From an uncultured Lachnospiraceae bacterium (GTDB lineage Bacteria > Bacillota > Clostridia > Lachnospirales > Lachnospiraceae), in assembly GCA_947177465.1 (NCBI GenBank), contig CAMWUP010000183.1, forward strand, positions 1-5,273: a stretch of 5,273 bases of DNA, in the 5' to 3' direction. A model generated the notes under the pieces. That model saw nothing but the letters and a program-made list of their open reading frames with translations, did no database searches and was not told the origin of the DNA. Below are positions 1 to 5,273 of the stretch, in pieces. Positions within the stretch are counted from its first letter, which is position 1. Each line of letters opens with the position of its first letter. Made by a program: the position numbers and the translations under genes.

Positions 1-196
1 CTTCTAATGCCATTCGATAAAAGTCCGGAAACCTTGTCAAAAATTGAAGCACAGCAATGACAGGCGCACCGTAAAGCCCCGCAGCAATGCTTTTCTTATC
101 CGGCTTCTCTGCCGGAAGCAGACGCGCGGTCAGAAACAGACAGACCGTAACACGCAGACACCCTGTCAGGACGTCGGAAAGTAAAATAAGCGTCAT
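1..196 (-). CDS. Membrane protein N-terminus, probable sensor histidine kinase partner of the LytTR regulator (partial, runs off left edge)
   Basis: A frame starting with ATG at 196-194 stays open to the window edge and gives 65 codons, beginning MTLILLSDVLTG. The ATG overlaps the TGA of the LytTR regulator as ATGA, the usual sign of translational coupling, and a GGGGGG run lies 7 bases upstream. Two hydrophobic segments are visible, at about residues 2-27 (LILLSDVLTGCLRVTVCLFL) and 38-55 (AAGLYGAPVIAVLQFL), separated by a charged loop (AEKPDKK). This fits the multi-pass membrane sensor of a LytTR-partner kinase of the AgrC/GHKL or LytS type. No catalytic motif lies in the visible part, so the kinase identity is inferred from position beside the regulator and from the hydrophobic N-terminus. 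A different membrane protein, such as a transporter, remains possible. Confidence 0.7.
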   Translation of the reverse strand, partial: MTLILLSDVLTGCLRVTVCLFLTARLLPAEKPDKKSIAAGLYGAPVIAVLQFLTRFPDFYRMALE

Positions 197-912
197 ATAT
201 GTGCCCCCCAGTAAGTGTTGATTTGTTCCTTTACTGCCTGCAAATGGGAACGGCTGACAGGAAGCGAAGCACCGTTTTTTAGGACAACCATGCCGTCTTT
301 AACCTGCATAATATGTATCATGTTGGCGATACAGCCCCGGTCAATATAGATGAATTCTTCTGCTTCCAATTCTTCATAAACCTGCTGCAGGCTTTTCCGC
401 ACCTTTGATATTCCGCCTGCGGCATTAATGCAGGCGTTTTTTCCGTCACGCTCAATGTAATAAATTTCATTATACGGGATTTTCTCAAGCCTGCTGTTTG
501 TCCGAATGGTATATGTTTTGCCATCCTGTAGCAGTATCAGCTTCAGGGCATCCCGTATAGCCGCGGGCAGCCGTCTGCCTGTATCATCCTTCGGTACATA
601 CCGGAAAATTGCCAGTTCAAAAGCATCTATGGCATATTCTATATGGGAAGTTATAAATATAATCTTCACATTTGGCAGATATGGTTTGATTTTTTCCGCA
701 AGCTCCATGCCGCTGCTATTTGGCATCTCTATATCCAGCAGAATTAAATCAAAGAAAAGCTTATCTTCCGTAATGTCATAAAGCAGATTGCTGCTGTCCG
801 TATAATCCGCGATTTCTCCAACACTTCCGCACTGCCTTAAACACTCCTCTGCAATCTGCCTGTGGGACAAAACTGCGCTTTTATCATCATCACAAACTGC
901 TATGCGCAGCAT
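193..912 (-). CDS. LytTR-family (AgrA/LytR-like) two-component response regulator
   Basis: This is a cytoplasmic transcription regulator of 239 residues, a normal length for the family. Residues 1-120 form the receiver domain: acidic triad D8-D10 in IAVCDDD, phospho-acceptor D60 in LLDIEMP, T88/S89 of the switch region, and K108 in FRYVPKD, where the usual proline after lysine is replaced by Asp. Residues 130-236 form the LytTR DNA-binding domain, with the typical YNEIYYIERDGK segment and the conserved SRSHLQAVKE near the end. The frame is open upstream to 951, but the start at 912 is preferred. It gives the canonical MLRIAVCDDD beginning, has a GGGGGG Shine-Dalgarno 5 bases upstream, and lies just after a strong promoter whose -10 element falls between 912 and 951. 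The stop overlaps the next gene's ATG, so the two are co-transcribed. The controlled genes and the inducing signal cannot be read from the window. Confidence 0.93.
   Translation of the reverse strand: MLRIAVCDDDKSAVLSHRQIAEECLRQCGSVGEIADYTDSSNLLYDITEDKLFFDLILLDIEMPNSSGMELAEKIKPYLPNVKIIFITSHIEYAIDAFELAIFRYVPKDDTGRRLPAAIRDALKLILLQDGKTYTIRTNSRLEKIPYNEIYYIERDGKNACINAAGGISKVRKSLQQVYEELEAEEFIYIDRGCIANMIHIMQVKDGMVVLKNGASLPVSRSHLQAVKEQINTYWGAHI
204..209 (-). promoter_or_regulatory. Ribosome binding site (G6) for the downstream membrane protein
   Basis: Six consecutive G residues on the minus strand lie 7 bases before the ATG at 196-194, inside the last codons (TGG GGG GCA) of the LytTR regulator. 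This spacing supports the start of the partial membrane protein and fits translational coupling. The site is purine-only but lacks the A of AGGAGG. Confidence 0.55.
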
Positions 913-917
913 GGTAT

Positions 918-923
918 CCCCCC
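918..923 (-). promoter_or_regulatory. Ribosome binding site (G6) that fixes the LytTR regulator start
   Basis: The minus strand reads AAAGGGGGGATACC just before the ATG at 912. The G run ends 5 bases from that codon, which is good spacing. No comparable site precedes the upstream in-frame ATG at 951, so this site decides the start. Confidence 0.7.
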
Positions 924-939
924 TTTCTTTCCTTTCGCA

Positions 940-968
940 ATTATAGCGCATTTTTCAGGCGTTCTCAA
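940..968 (-). promoter_or_regulatory. Sigma-A-type promoter for the LytTR regulator and its partner
   Basis: On the minus strand, TTGAGA (968-963) is followed after exactly 17 bases by a perfect TATAAT (945-940). The -35 differs from TTGACA at one position. Transcription would begin near 933, giving a leader of about 20 bases that contains the G6 ribosome site before the start at 912. It lies between the stop of the transporter gene and the regulator, so it gives the second two-component pair its own transcription unit. No operator was recognised, and expression may be largely constitutive. Confidence 0.85.
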
Positions 969-987
969 TCCAAATAGCCTTTGAATT
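967..987 (-). other. AU-rich hairpin between the transporter gene and the LytTR promoter
   Basis: On the minus strand, AATTCAAA (987-980) can pair with TTTGGATT (974-967) across a 5-base loop (GGCTA), giving eight pairs including one G-U. It begins 4 bases after the transporter stop codon. It is AU-rich and is followed by GAGAACGCC rather than a T tract, so it does not qualify as a standard intrinsic terminator. Its 3' arm touches the -35 element. It might stabilise the mRNA end or slow polymerase, or it may be chance. Confidence 0.3.
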
Positions 988-991
988 ATTC

Positions 992-2746
992 TCACAATCT
1001 CATCAGCGCATACTTCCCTGCAAAAGCGTCAAGCTGCGCCTGATATTCCGCATTGTCCTTTTTTACCTCATGGAAGGATTCATGCAGATTCAGATTCCCC
1101 ATTGCCATATCAATGATACAGCCTGCAATATTGGAGCAATGCCCCGACACCCTCTCTAAATCAGTCAGCAAATCAGACCAGACAAAGCCTGCTTCTATCC
1201 CGCACTGGCTCTGCTGCAGGCGCAGGATATGGTTCGTACGCATGATTTCCTTCAGTCCGCCGATTACCTGATTCAACGGCTCCACAAGACCGGCTGAATG
1301 TAAATCATTTCTCAGAAATGCTTTCAGCGAAAGGTCAAGGACTTCATCCACCGCTGCCGACAGCACTGCCAGCTCCGCTCTTGCGGATTTCGATAAATGC
1401 AAATCTTTATCCCTCAATTCCTCGGCAGAACCCACAAGGTTCACGGCATGATCCGATATGCGCTCAAAATCTCCAATCAGCTTTAAAAGCTTTGCCGCCT
1501 CATTACTGTCGGTTTCGCTGATCCTTCTGGCGCTGAGTTTTACCAGATATGTGCCCAATATATCTTCATAATGGTCTGTTTCTTTCTCCGCATCCCGTAT
1601 TTTTTCAGCAAGCTCGGAAGAATATTTTTTCAATATGGTAAGGCTGCCCTTCAGTGCGTCGGTTGCGCACAGCGCCATATCCGCGGCTGTTTTCTGGCAC
1701 CGCTCCAACGCAATGGACGTCGTGGCAAAAAGCCGTTCGTCCAGCTCCGCCTGTACCTCCGGCTGCCCTGCATCCGGTACAAGACGGCAAACCAGCTTTT
1801 CCAACAGACCGGACAAAGGGAGTATAAACAGCGTACAAAGTACATTAAACACCGAATGAAAAACTGCAATCCCAAATGATGATGCAGGTGCATACAACTG
1901 CACCGGTGCAAAAGCCGTTTTTATGATGCAGAATACAGTAAGCCAGACTGCGGCTCCGATTACATTAAAAGACAGATGAACAAGCGCTGCTCTTTTTGCA
2001 TTCTTATTTGCTCCGATAGCGGAAAGCATCGCAGTAATGCAGGTGCCGATATTCTGTCCCATAATAATGGGAACGACCGCCCCGTAACTTACCTGTCCCG
2101 TCACGGCAAGCGCCTGCAAAATACCTACCGAAGCCGAGCTCGACTGGATAACCGCAGTCAGCGCCGCCCCTGCCAGCATACCCAGCGCAGGATTTTCAAA
2201 CATCAGAAACAATTCCCGAAATGCCGGAATACTGCCAAGCCCTGATACTGCTCCCGACATGGTTTCCATCCCAAACATCAGCGTGGCAAAGCCTAACAGA
2301 ATGGTTCCCGTATCCTTCTTTTTGGCATCCTTACAGAACATATATAAAATAATTCCAAGCAATGCCAGAACCGGCGTAAAAGAAGACGGCTTCAACAGCC
2401 GTATGAAAATATTTTTACTGTCAATCCCCGCCAGACTGAGAATCCATGCCGTAACGGTTGTTCCGACATTCGCGCCCATAATGACATTTATTGCCTGTTT
2501 CAGATTCATCAGACCGGAATTTACAAACCCCACCACCATAACCGTAGCAGCCGATGAGCTTTGTATCACGGCAGTCACGCCTAAGCCCGTGGCAATACCG
2601 GCCGCCCTGTTTGTTGTCATCTTTTCCAAGAGACTGCGGAGCTTTCCGCCCGCCCTGCATTCCAGCGCTTTTCCCATGACGTCCATTCCAAACAAGAACA
2701 GACACAAGCCGCCAATTAAAGATAGCCCGTTAAAAATATCCATCAT
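992..2746 (-). CDS. Na/Pi cotransporter family protein with C-terminal PhoU-like domain
   Basis: This is an inner-membrane protein of 584 residues, the usual size for NptA/YjbB-type bacterial phosphate transporters, which move inorganic phosphate with Na+ (YjbB of E. coli mainly exports it). Two Na_Pi_cotrans repeats carry the signature pairs: AVIQSSSA at about 60-66 with MGANVGTT at 90-97, and AVIQSSSA at 199-205 with MGQNIGTC at 229-236. Hydrophobic segments fill residues 4-313. From about 340 to 560 there is a helical PhoU-like domain with EKETDHYED (387-395) and an intact GDFERISDHA (425-434). The second-half motif LERVSGHCSNI (530-540) has Gly535 where PhoU proteins usually have Asp. The start is uncertain by one codon because ATGATG begins the gene: GAGG lies 4 bases from the first ATG and 7 from the second (2743), which is the better spacing. 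The gene follows the PhoR-like kinase by 17 bases in the same operon, which supports phosphate-responsive expression. Direction of transport cannot be decided from sequence. Confidence 0.95.
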   Translation of the reverse strand: MMDIFNGLSLIGGLCLFLFGMDVMGKALECRAGGKLRSLLEKMTTNRAAGIATGLGVTAVIQSSSAATVMVVGFVNSGLMNLKQAINVIMGANVGTTVTAWILSLAGIDSKNIFIRLLKPSSFTPVLALLGIILYMFCKDAKKKDTGTILLGFATLMFGMETMSGAVSGLGSIPAFRELFLMFENPALGMLAGAALTAVIQSSSASVGILQALAVTGQVSYGAVVPIIMGQNIGTCITAMLSAIGANKNAKRAALVHLSFNVIGAAVWLTVFCIIKTAFAPVQLYAPASSFGIAVFHSVFNVLCTLFILPLSGLLEKLVCRLVPDAGQPEVQAELDERLFATTSIALERCQKTAADMALCATDALKGSLTILKKYSSELAEKIRDAEKETDHYEDILGTYLVKLSARRISETDSNEAAKLLKLIGDFERISDHAVNLVGSAEELRDKDLHLSKSARAELAVLSAAVDEVLDLSLKAFLRNDLHSAGLVEPLNQVIGGLKEIMRTNHILRLQQSQCGIEAGFVWSDLLTDLERVSGHCSNIAGCIIDMAMGNLNLHESFHEVKKDNAEYQAQLDAFAGKYALMRL

Positions 2747-2750
2747 GTTA

Positions 2751-2754
2751 CCTC
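2751..2754 (-). promoter_or_regulatory. Ribosome binding site of the Na/Pi transporter
   Basis: The minus strand reads AAAGAGGTAACATGATG. GAGG lies 4 bases from the first ATG (2746) and 7 bases from the second (2743). The site lies in the 17-base gap after the kinase stop codon and favours initiation at the second Met, although both are possible. Confidence 0.6.
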
Positions 2755-2763
2755 TTTCTTTTC

Positions 2764-4452
2764 CTATGCGTAAGTTGTATCTTTTTCAAAAGACCGCTCC
2801 TTAGGAAATTTAACAGTAACGGTTGTCCCGCCGTCTACAACGCTTTGAAGCTCTATCTGTGCATTATGGATTTTCGCGGAATGTTTGACAATGGAAAGTC
2901 CGAGCCCCGTACCCCCGACTTCCTTGGAATGGCTCTTATCCACCCTGTAAAAACGTTCAAAAACGCGCTCGGTATGCTCCTTTGGAATCCCGATTCCGGT
3001 ATCGCTGACAGAAAGGACCACATAGTCCCCGCCATCCTTTACTTCCAGGCTGACCGACCCGTTTTCCCGATTATACTTGATGGCATTGTCACAAAGATTG
3101 TAAATAATCCCCTCAAGAAGCTGTGGTATGCCTCTCATTTTGGCAGAACTTCCCTCCAATGTAAGCAGCACTTTTTTCGCCTTTGCCAGCGGCTGTAAAG
3201 TGTGGACAATTTCCTCTGCCAGTACCTTGATATCCGTTTCCTCCCATTTCATTTCTTCCATACCCTCATCAAGACGCGAAAGCTTGATAATATCATCCAC
3301 AAGGGCAATCATACGCTGTGCTTCTGCATAAATCCGTTCCGAGAATTCTCTCAAATCCTCCTGCTTTACGATTCCGTTTTTCATAAGCTCCGCATAACCG
3401 GAAATCGAATGGAGCGGCGTCTTCAATTCATGGGATACATTAGCGGTAAATTCCCGCCGCATCTTTTCCGCCTTTTCTTTTTCACTGACGTCAAAAATCA
3501 GGAGCGCGATTCCTGTTACCAGACCGTCTGACACAACGGGACTGGCATTAATCTGGTGTTCCGTACCGTCAAGGCACATCGTCGTTTCAGAATGTTTCCC
3601 GCTCTTTGCCGCACGCAGAAGCTCTTGCAGGGACAGACTGTTATGCAGAAGCAGTATATCCTTACCGATACAAAACGTACTGATGGACAATAAACGGGAA
3701 GCCGTCTTATTGATACTCAGAATAATCCCCCTGTCGTTCAATAAAACGAGTCCCTCATTCATACTATCTGTCGCAGTTACAAATTCCTCCTGCTTCTGCC
3801 TCAATTTTGCTTCCTGATTCCTGAGCTGTCTCTGCTGGCTGTCCACACGGTCAAAAAGAGGCTTTAGTTCTTCATATCCCTTGTTCCCCTGCGGTTCATC
3901 CAGATTCAACTCATTTAACGGCTTCACGATTTTTTTTGACAGACTGGAAGCCAGCGCAAAAGCCAGAATAATGGCGACAATACCGACAACCAGAATCGGC
4001 TGCAGCATGGCAAGCGTAAGCGAAACCACCGTAAGATGTGCATTGGAAAGCCTTATGATTGAGCCATCCGAAAGCCTCTGCGCAGCATAAAGCTGGCGTT
4101 CCAGAAGCGTTGTGGAATATCTTGCACTTTCTCCGAAGCCCGAAGCCAATGCCGCCTTCACTTCCTCACGGTTCAAATGGTTTTCCATTTGGTCAGTATT
4201 TAAATCGCTGTCATATAATATACTGCCATCCGGCGCAATCCACGTGATACGGATATCCTGCGGCGAAAAACCCTCAAAGTAAGAAATCCCTTCCCGTTCC
4301 ACTGCCTGCGCTACAAATCCTGTCTGTGTTTTCAACTGACTTTGCTGCCCTTTGGAAAAATAATCATACAAAACACTCATGATTAAAATCAGAGATGCCG
4401 CAAACACAATCGCCGCCGCAAGGCATATGGAGCGAAAAATACTCTTTTTCAT
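2764..4452 (-). CDS. phoR: PhoR-like membrane sensor histidine kinase (Cache-like sensor, PAS, HisKA, HATPase_c)
   Basis: This kinase has 562 residues, full length for the Bacillota PhoR class. A first membrane segment lies at about 8-29. An extracytoplasmic sensor follows at 30-143, with the family features ITWIAPDG, LYDSD and MENHLNREEV and a Cache/PDC-like fold. The second membrane segment is at 146-169. A short linker (KKIVKPLNEL) resembles a reduced HAMP and leads into a Q/K/E-rich coiled coil at about 195-224, then a PAS domain at about 225-325 (MNEGLVLLNDRG). HisKA carries the phospho-accepting H341 in VSHELKTPL. HATPase_c has the N box NLCDNAIKY (452-460), G1 DTGIGIP (484-490), F box VFERFYR (497-503) and G2 GGTGLGLS (513-520). 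All catalytic residues are present. The ATG overlaps the regulator's stop as ATGA, with GGAGGGG 5 bases upstream, so the two are translationally coupled. The phosphate role is inferred from the family and from the transporter next door. Related kinases of the ResE/WalK type are harder to exclude by domain order alone. Confidence 0.94.
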   Translation of the reverse strand: MKKSIFRSICLAAAIVFAASLILIMSVLYDYFSKGQQSQLKTQTGFVAQAVEREGISYFEGFSPQDIRITWIAPDGSILYDSDLNTDQMENHLNREEVKAALASGFGESARYSTTLLERQLYAAQRLSDGSIIRLSNAHLTVVSLTLAMLQPILVVGIVAIILAFALASSLSKKIVKPLNELNLDEPQGNKGYEELKPLFDRVDSQQRQLRNQEAKLRQKQEEFVTATDSMNEGLVLLNDRGIILSINKTASRLLSISTFCIGKDILLLHNSLSLQELLRAAKSGKHSETTMCLDGTEHQINASPVVSDGLVTGIALLIFDVSEKEKAEKMRREFTANVSHELKTPLHSISGYAELMKNGIVKQEDLREFSERIYAEAQRMIALVDDIIKLSRLDEGMEEMKWEETDIKVLAEEIVHTLQPLAKAKKVLLTLEGSSAKMRGIPQLLEGIIYNLCDNAIKYNRENGSVSLEVKDGGDYVVLSVSDTGIGIPKEHTERVFERFYRVDKSHSKEVGGTGLGLSIVKHSAKIHNAQIELQSVVDGGTTVTVKFPKERSFEKDTTYA

Positions 4453-5123
4453 AAAATCCCCTCCAGCCGGTAGCCAACACCCCTCACTGTTTTAATATAA
4501 TCCCCAAAAACTCCCAATTTCATGCGCAGAGTGCCGACATGTACATCCACAGTACGCGTTTCCCCTGCAAAATCAGTGCCCCACACGCTCTGCAGAAGCT
4601 GTTCACGGGTAAGCACCCTGCCTGTATTTTCAATAAGCTTCAGCAGCAGCTCATACTCTTTGTGCGTAAGACTTATCCGTTCTCCCGAAGCTTCTACCGT
4701 ATGCCCGCCGGTATTCACGGTAAGCTCACCCACCCTGAGGATTTTGTCCGCTTTTTTCGCTGCAAAACGGCGCAGCACCGCCTTCACTCTGCTGACCATT
4801 TCCATCATACCGAACGGTTTTGCAAGGTAATCATCTGCGCCGAGATCAAGTCCGATTACTTTGTCATATTCCGTTCCCTTTGCCGACGCCATAATAACAG
4901 GAATATCTGCCGTGGCGCTATTCGCGCGCAGCTTTTTAAGAATCTGTATGCCGTCCTCTCCCGGCAGCATAATATCCAGCATAATCAATTCCGGAAGCTT
5001 CTTACTCAATGCGTCAAAAAGGTCCCTGCTATCCGAGAAGCCCTCTGCCTCAAATCCGGCAGCCGAAAGCGTATAGAGCATAAGGTCACGTATACTGCTG
5101 TCATCTTCCACACAAAAAATCAT
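4449..5123 (-). CDS. phoB: OmpR/PhoB-family response regulator, probable phosphate-regulon activator
   Basis: This cytoplasmic DNA-binding regulator has 224 residues, normal for the family (the Bacillus counterpart is called PhoP). The receiver domain spans 1-118: acidic pocket E6/D7/D8, phospho-acceptor D50 in LIMLDIMLPGEDG, Ser80 at the switch position where Thr is also common, and K102 in LAKPF. A winged-helix Trans_reg_C domain spans about 128-222, with LTHKEYELL (152-160), TREQLLQSVWG (172-182), the recognition helix in RTVDVHVGTLRMKL (190-203) and the wing IKTVRGVGYRLE (210-221). The start is supported by AGGAGG 5 bases upstream and by the immediate MIFCVEDD. It is first in an operon with the PhoR-like kinase and a Na/Pi transporter. 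Pho-box-like repeats upstream suggest autoregulation. The phosphate assignment rests on context, because OmpR-family members look alike in sequence. Confidence 0.94.
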   Translation of the reverse strand: MIFCVEDDSSIRDLMLYTLSAAGFEAEGFSDSRDLFDALSKKLPELIMLDIMLPGEDGIQILKKLRANSATADIPVIMASAKGTEYDKVIGLDLGADDYLAKPFGMMEMVSRVKAVLRRFAAKKADKILRVGELTVNTGGHTVEASGERISLTHKEYELLLKLIENTGRVLTREQLLQSVWGTDFAGETRTVDVHVGTLRMKLGVFGDYIKTVRGVGYRLEGIL

Positions 5124-5128
5124 GCAAA

Positions 5129-5134
5129 CCTCCT
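5129..5134 (-). promoter_or_regulatory. Ribosome binding site of the PhoB-like regulator
   Basis: A full AGGAGG on the minus strand lies 5 bases before the ATG at 5123-5121. This is a near-ideal site and confirms the start of the first gene of the operon. Confidence 0.8.
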
Positions 5135-5158
5135 CTGTTTGGTAACGATTTACTATAT

Positions 5159-5167
5159 ATCATATCA
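5159..5167 (-). promoter_or_regulatory. Extended -10 promoter element of the phosphate operon
   Basis: The minus strand carries TGATATGAT, a TGn motif joined to TATGAT (5164-5159). At 17-base spacing the -35 position reads ATAGTA, a poor match, as expected of a promoter that depends on an activator. Transcription would begin near 5152 with a leader of about 28 bases. The overlapping TATAGT at 5157-5152 is a weaker alternative -10. Confidence 0.55.
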
Positions 5168-5173
5168 CAGTCA

Positions 5174-5212
5174 GGTAAAATTACTATCTACACATTGTAA
5201 AATGTATGTAAA
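5174..5212 (-). promoter_or_regulatory. Pho-box-like direct repeats (TTTACA hexamers every 11 bases)
   Basis: On the minus strand, hexamers begin at exact 11-base steps: TTTACA (5212-5207), TTTACA (5201-5196), a degenerate TAGATA (5190-5185) and TTTACC (5179-5174), each separated by 5 bases. In Bacillus, PhoP binds TT(A/C/T)A(C/T)A-type hexamers separated by about 5 bases, and PhoB boxes likewise have an 11-base period. Relative to a start near 5152, the array covers about -60 to -22, where such activator sites usually sit. The first two repeats are identical, the third is poor and the fourth has one change. The reading as the operon's own regulator site is inference. Confidence 0.55.
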
Positions 5213-5271
5213 AAACGGAATGGCGTATCCCTTCCGCGTTTGATTTCCAACACCACATCCGCCTGCTTTGC
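5188..5271 (-). CDS. Possible C-terminus of an upstream gene (partial, uncertain)
   Basis: One minus-strand frame is open from the right edge to TAG at 5190-5188 and gives 27 residues beginning AKQADVVLEIKRGRD. The first 17 codons look protein-like (ADVVLEIKRG), and their mostly G/C-or-A third positions resemble those of the neighbours. The last ten codons are AT-rich and overlap the hairpin, its T tract and the Pho-box-like repeats, which is unusual for coding sequence. The other two minus frames are also open over this short length, so openness alone is weak evidence. The family was not recognised. Confidence 0.25.
   Translation of the reverse strand, partial: AKQADVVLEIKRGRDTPFRFLHTFYNV
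5210..5236 (-). terminator. Probable intrinsic terminator of the gene upstream of the phosphate operon
   Basis: On the minus strand, CGGAA (5236-5232) pairs with TTCCG (5220-5216). After one G-A mismatch the stem continues with GG-CC around a 5-base loop (ATACG). Six T residues (5215-5210) follow directly. Stem, loop and T tract fit a factor-independent terminator for a transcript arriving from beyond the right edge, and it would insulate the phosphate operon promoter. The stem is modest and interrupted, and an open frame runs through it, so the assignment is not firm. Confidence 0.5.
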
Positions 5272-5273
5272 AA

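Noticed and set aside
913..951. N-terminal extension of the LytTR regulator from an ATG at 951.
   Set aside because: The extra 13 codons overlap the spacer and -10 of a near-consensus promoter, add residues before the canonical receiver start, and lack a ribosome site.
2259..2804. Plus-strand open frame (181 codons) opposite the start of the Na/Pi transporter and the end of the kinase.
   Set aside because: It is antisense to the conserved QSSSA/GANVGTT repeat and the kinase-transporter junction, has no recognisable motif, and is explained by the codon pattern of the genes beneath it.
5192..5205. Dyad ACATT-4-AATGT as an independent repressor operator.
   Set aside because: It overlaps the 11-base-period hexamers and is only five pairs long in an AT-rich stretch; the direct-repeat reading explains more of the sequence.
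4539..5243. Long plus-strand open frame (234 codons) opposite the PhoB-like regulator.
   Set aside because: It lies antisense to a regulator with intact receiver and winged-helix motifs, has no recognisable domain, and its composition (rich in H, R, K, C) is typical of a shadow frame.
1..5273. Mobile element, CRISPR array, tRNA/rRNA or riboswitch.
   Set aside because: No transposase-like frame, terminal inverted repeats, regularly spaced identical repeats of CRISPR size, cloverleaf or long structured leader was seen; leaders before the two operons are only about 20-30 bases.

Overview
The window reads as chromosomal DNA from a low-to-moderate-GC Bacillota, most likely class Clostridia and possibly a gut Lachnospiraceae. 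The basis is strong purine-rich Shine-Dalgarno sites, a Firmicutes-style PhoR kinase (membrane-anchored Cache-like sensor, PAS, HisKA, HATPase), an NptA-type Na/Pi transporter with a PhoU-like tail, and a LytTR-type response regulator. The taxon is inferred from family style only. Every convincing gene lies on the minus strand, so the transcriptional order runs from high to low coordinates.

Region 1 (about 5273 to 5124) is the upstream control region. It holds a hairpin followed by six T residues, which may terminate a gene lying off the right edge. Next come TTTACA-like hexamers at an exact 11-base period, resembling a Bacillota Pho box, then an extended -10 element (TGATATGAT) and an AGGAGG ribosome binding site.

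Region 2 (5123 to 992) is a tight three-gene operon. It encodes an OmpR/PhoB-family response regulator, its PhoR-like sensor kinase (ATGA overlap) and a Na/phosphate cotransporter-family protein with a C-terminal PhoU-like domain (17-base gap). The arrangement suggests a self-contained phosphate-response module. The regulator would activate its own operon through the Pho-box-like repeats, and the operon would supply a phosphate transporter whose PhoU-like tail could report transport state back to the kinase. No pst genes or free-standing phoU are present in the window.

Region 3 (968 to 1) is a second, unrelated two-component pair. A near-consensus sigma-A-type promoter (TTGAGA, 17 bases, TATAAT) sits just after the transporter gene. 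It drives a LytTR response regulator whose start is better placed at 912 than at 951. Its stop overlaps by ATGA the start of a membrane protein that runs off the left edge, probably the N-terminus of the partner sensor kinase. Both genes of this pair have a run of six G as their Shine-Dalgarno.

No rRNA, tRNA, CRISPR array, insertion sequence or prophage signal was seen. The window is mostly ordinary housekeeping regulation. The most interesting points are the Pho-box-like periodicity and the coupling of a PhoU-tailed transporter with PhoB/PhoR in one operon.
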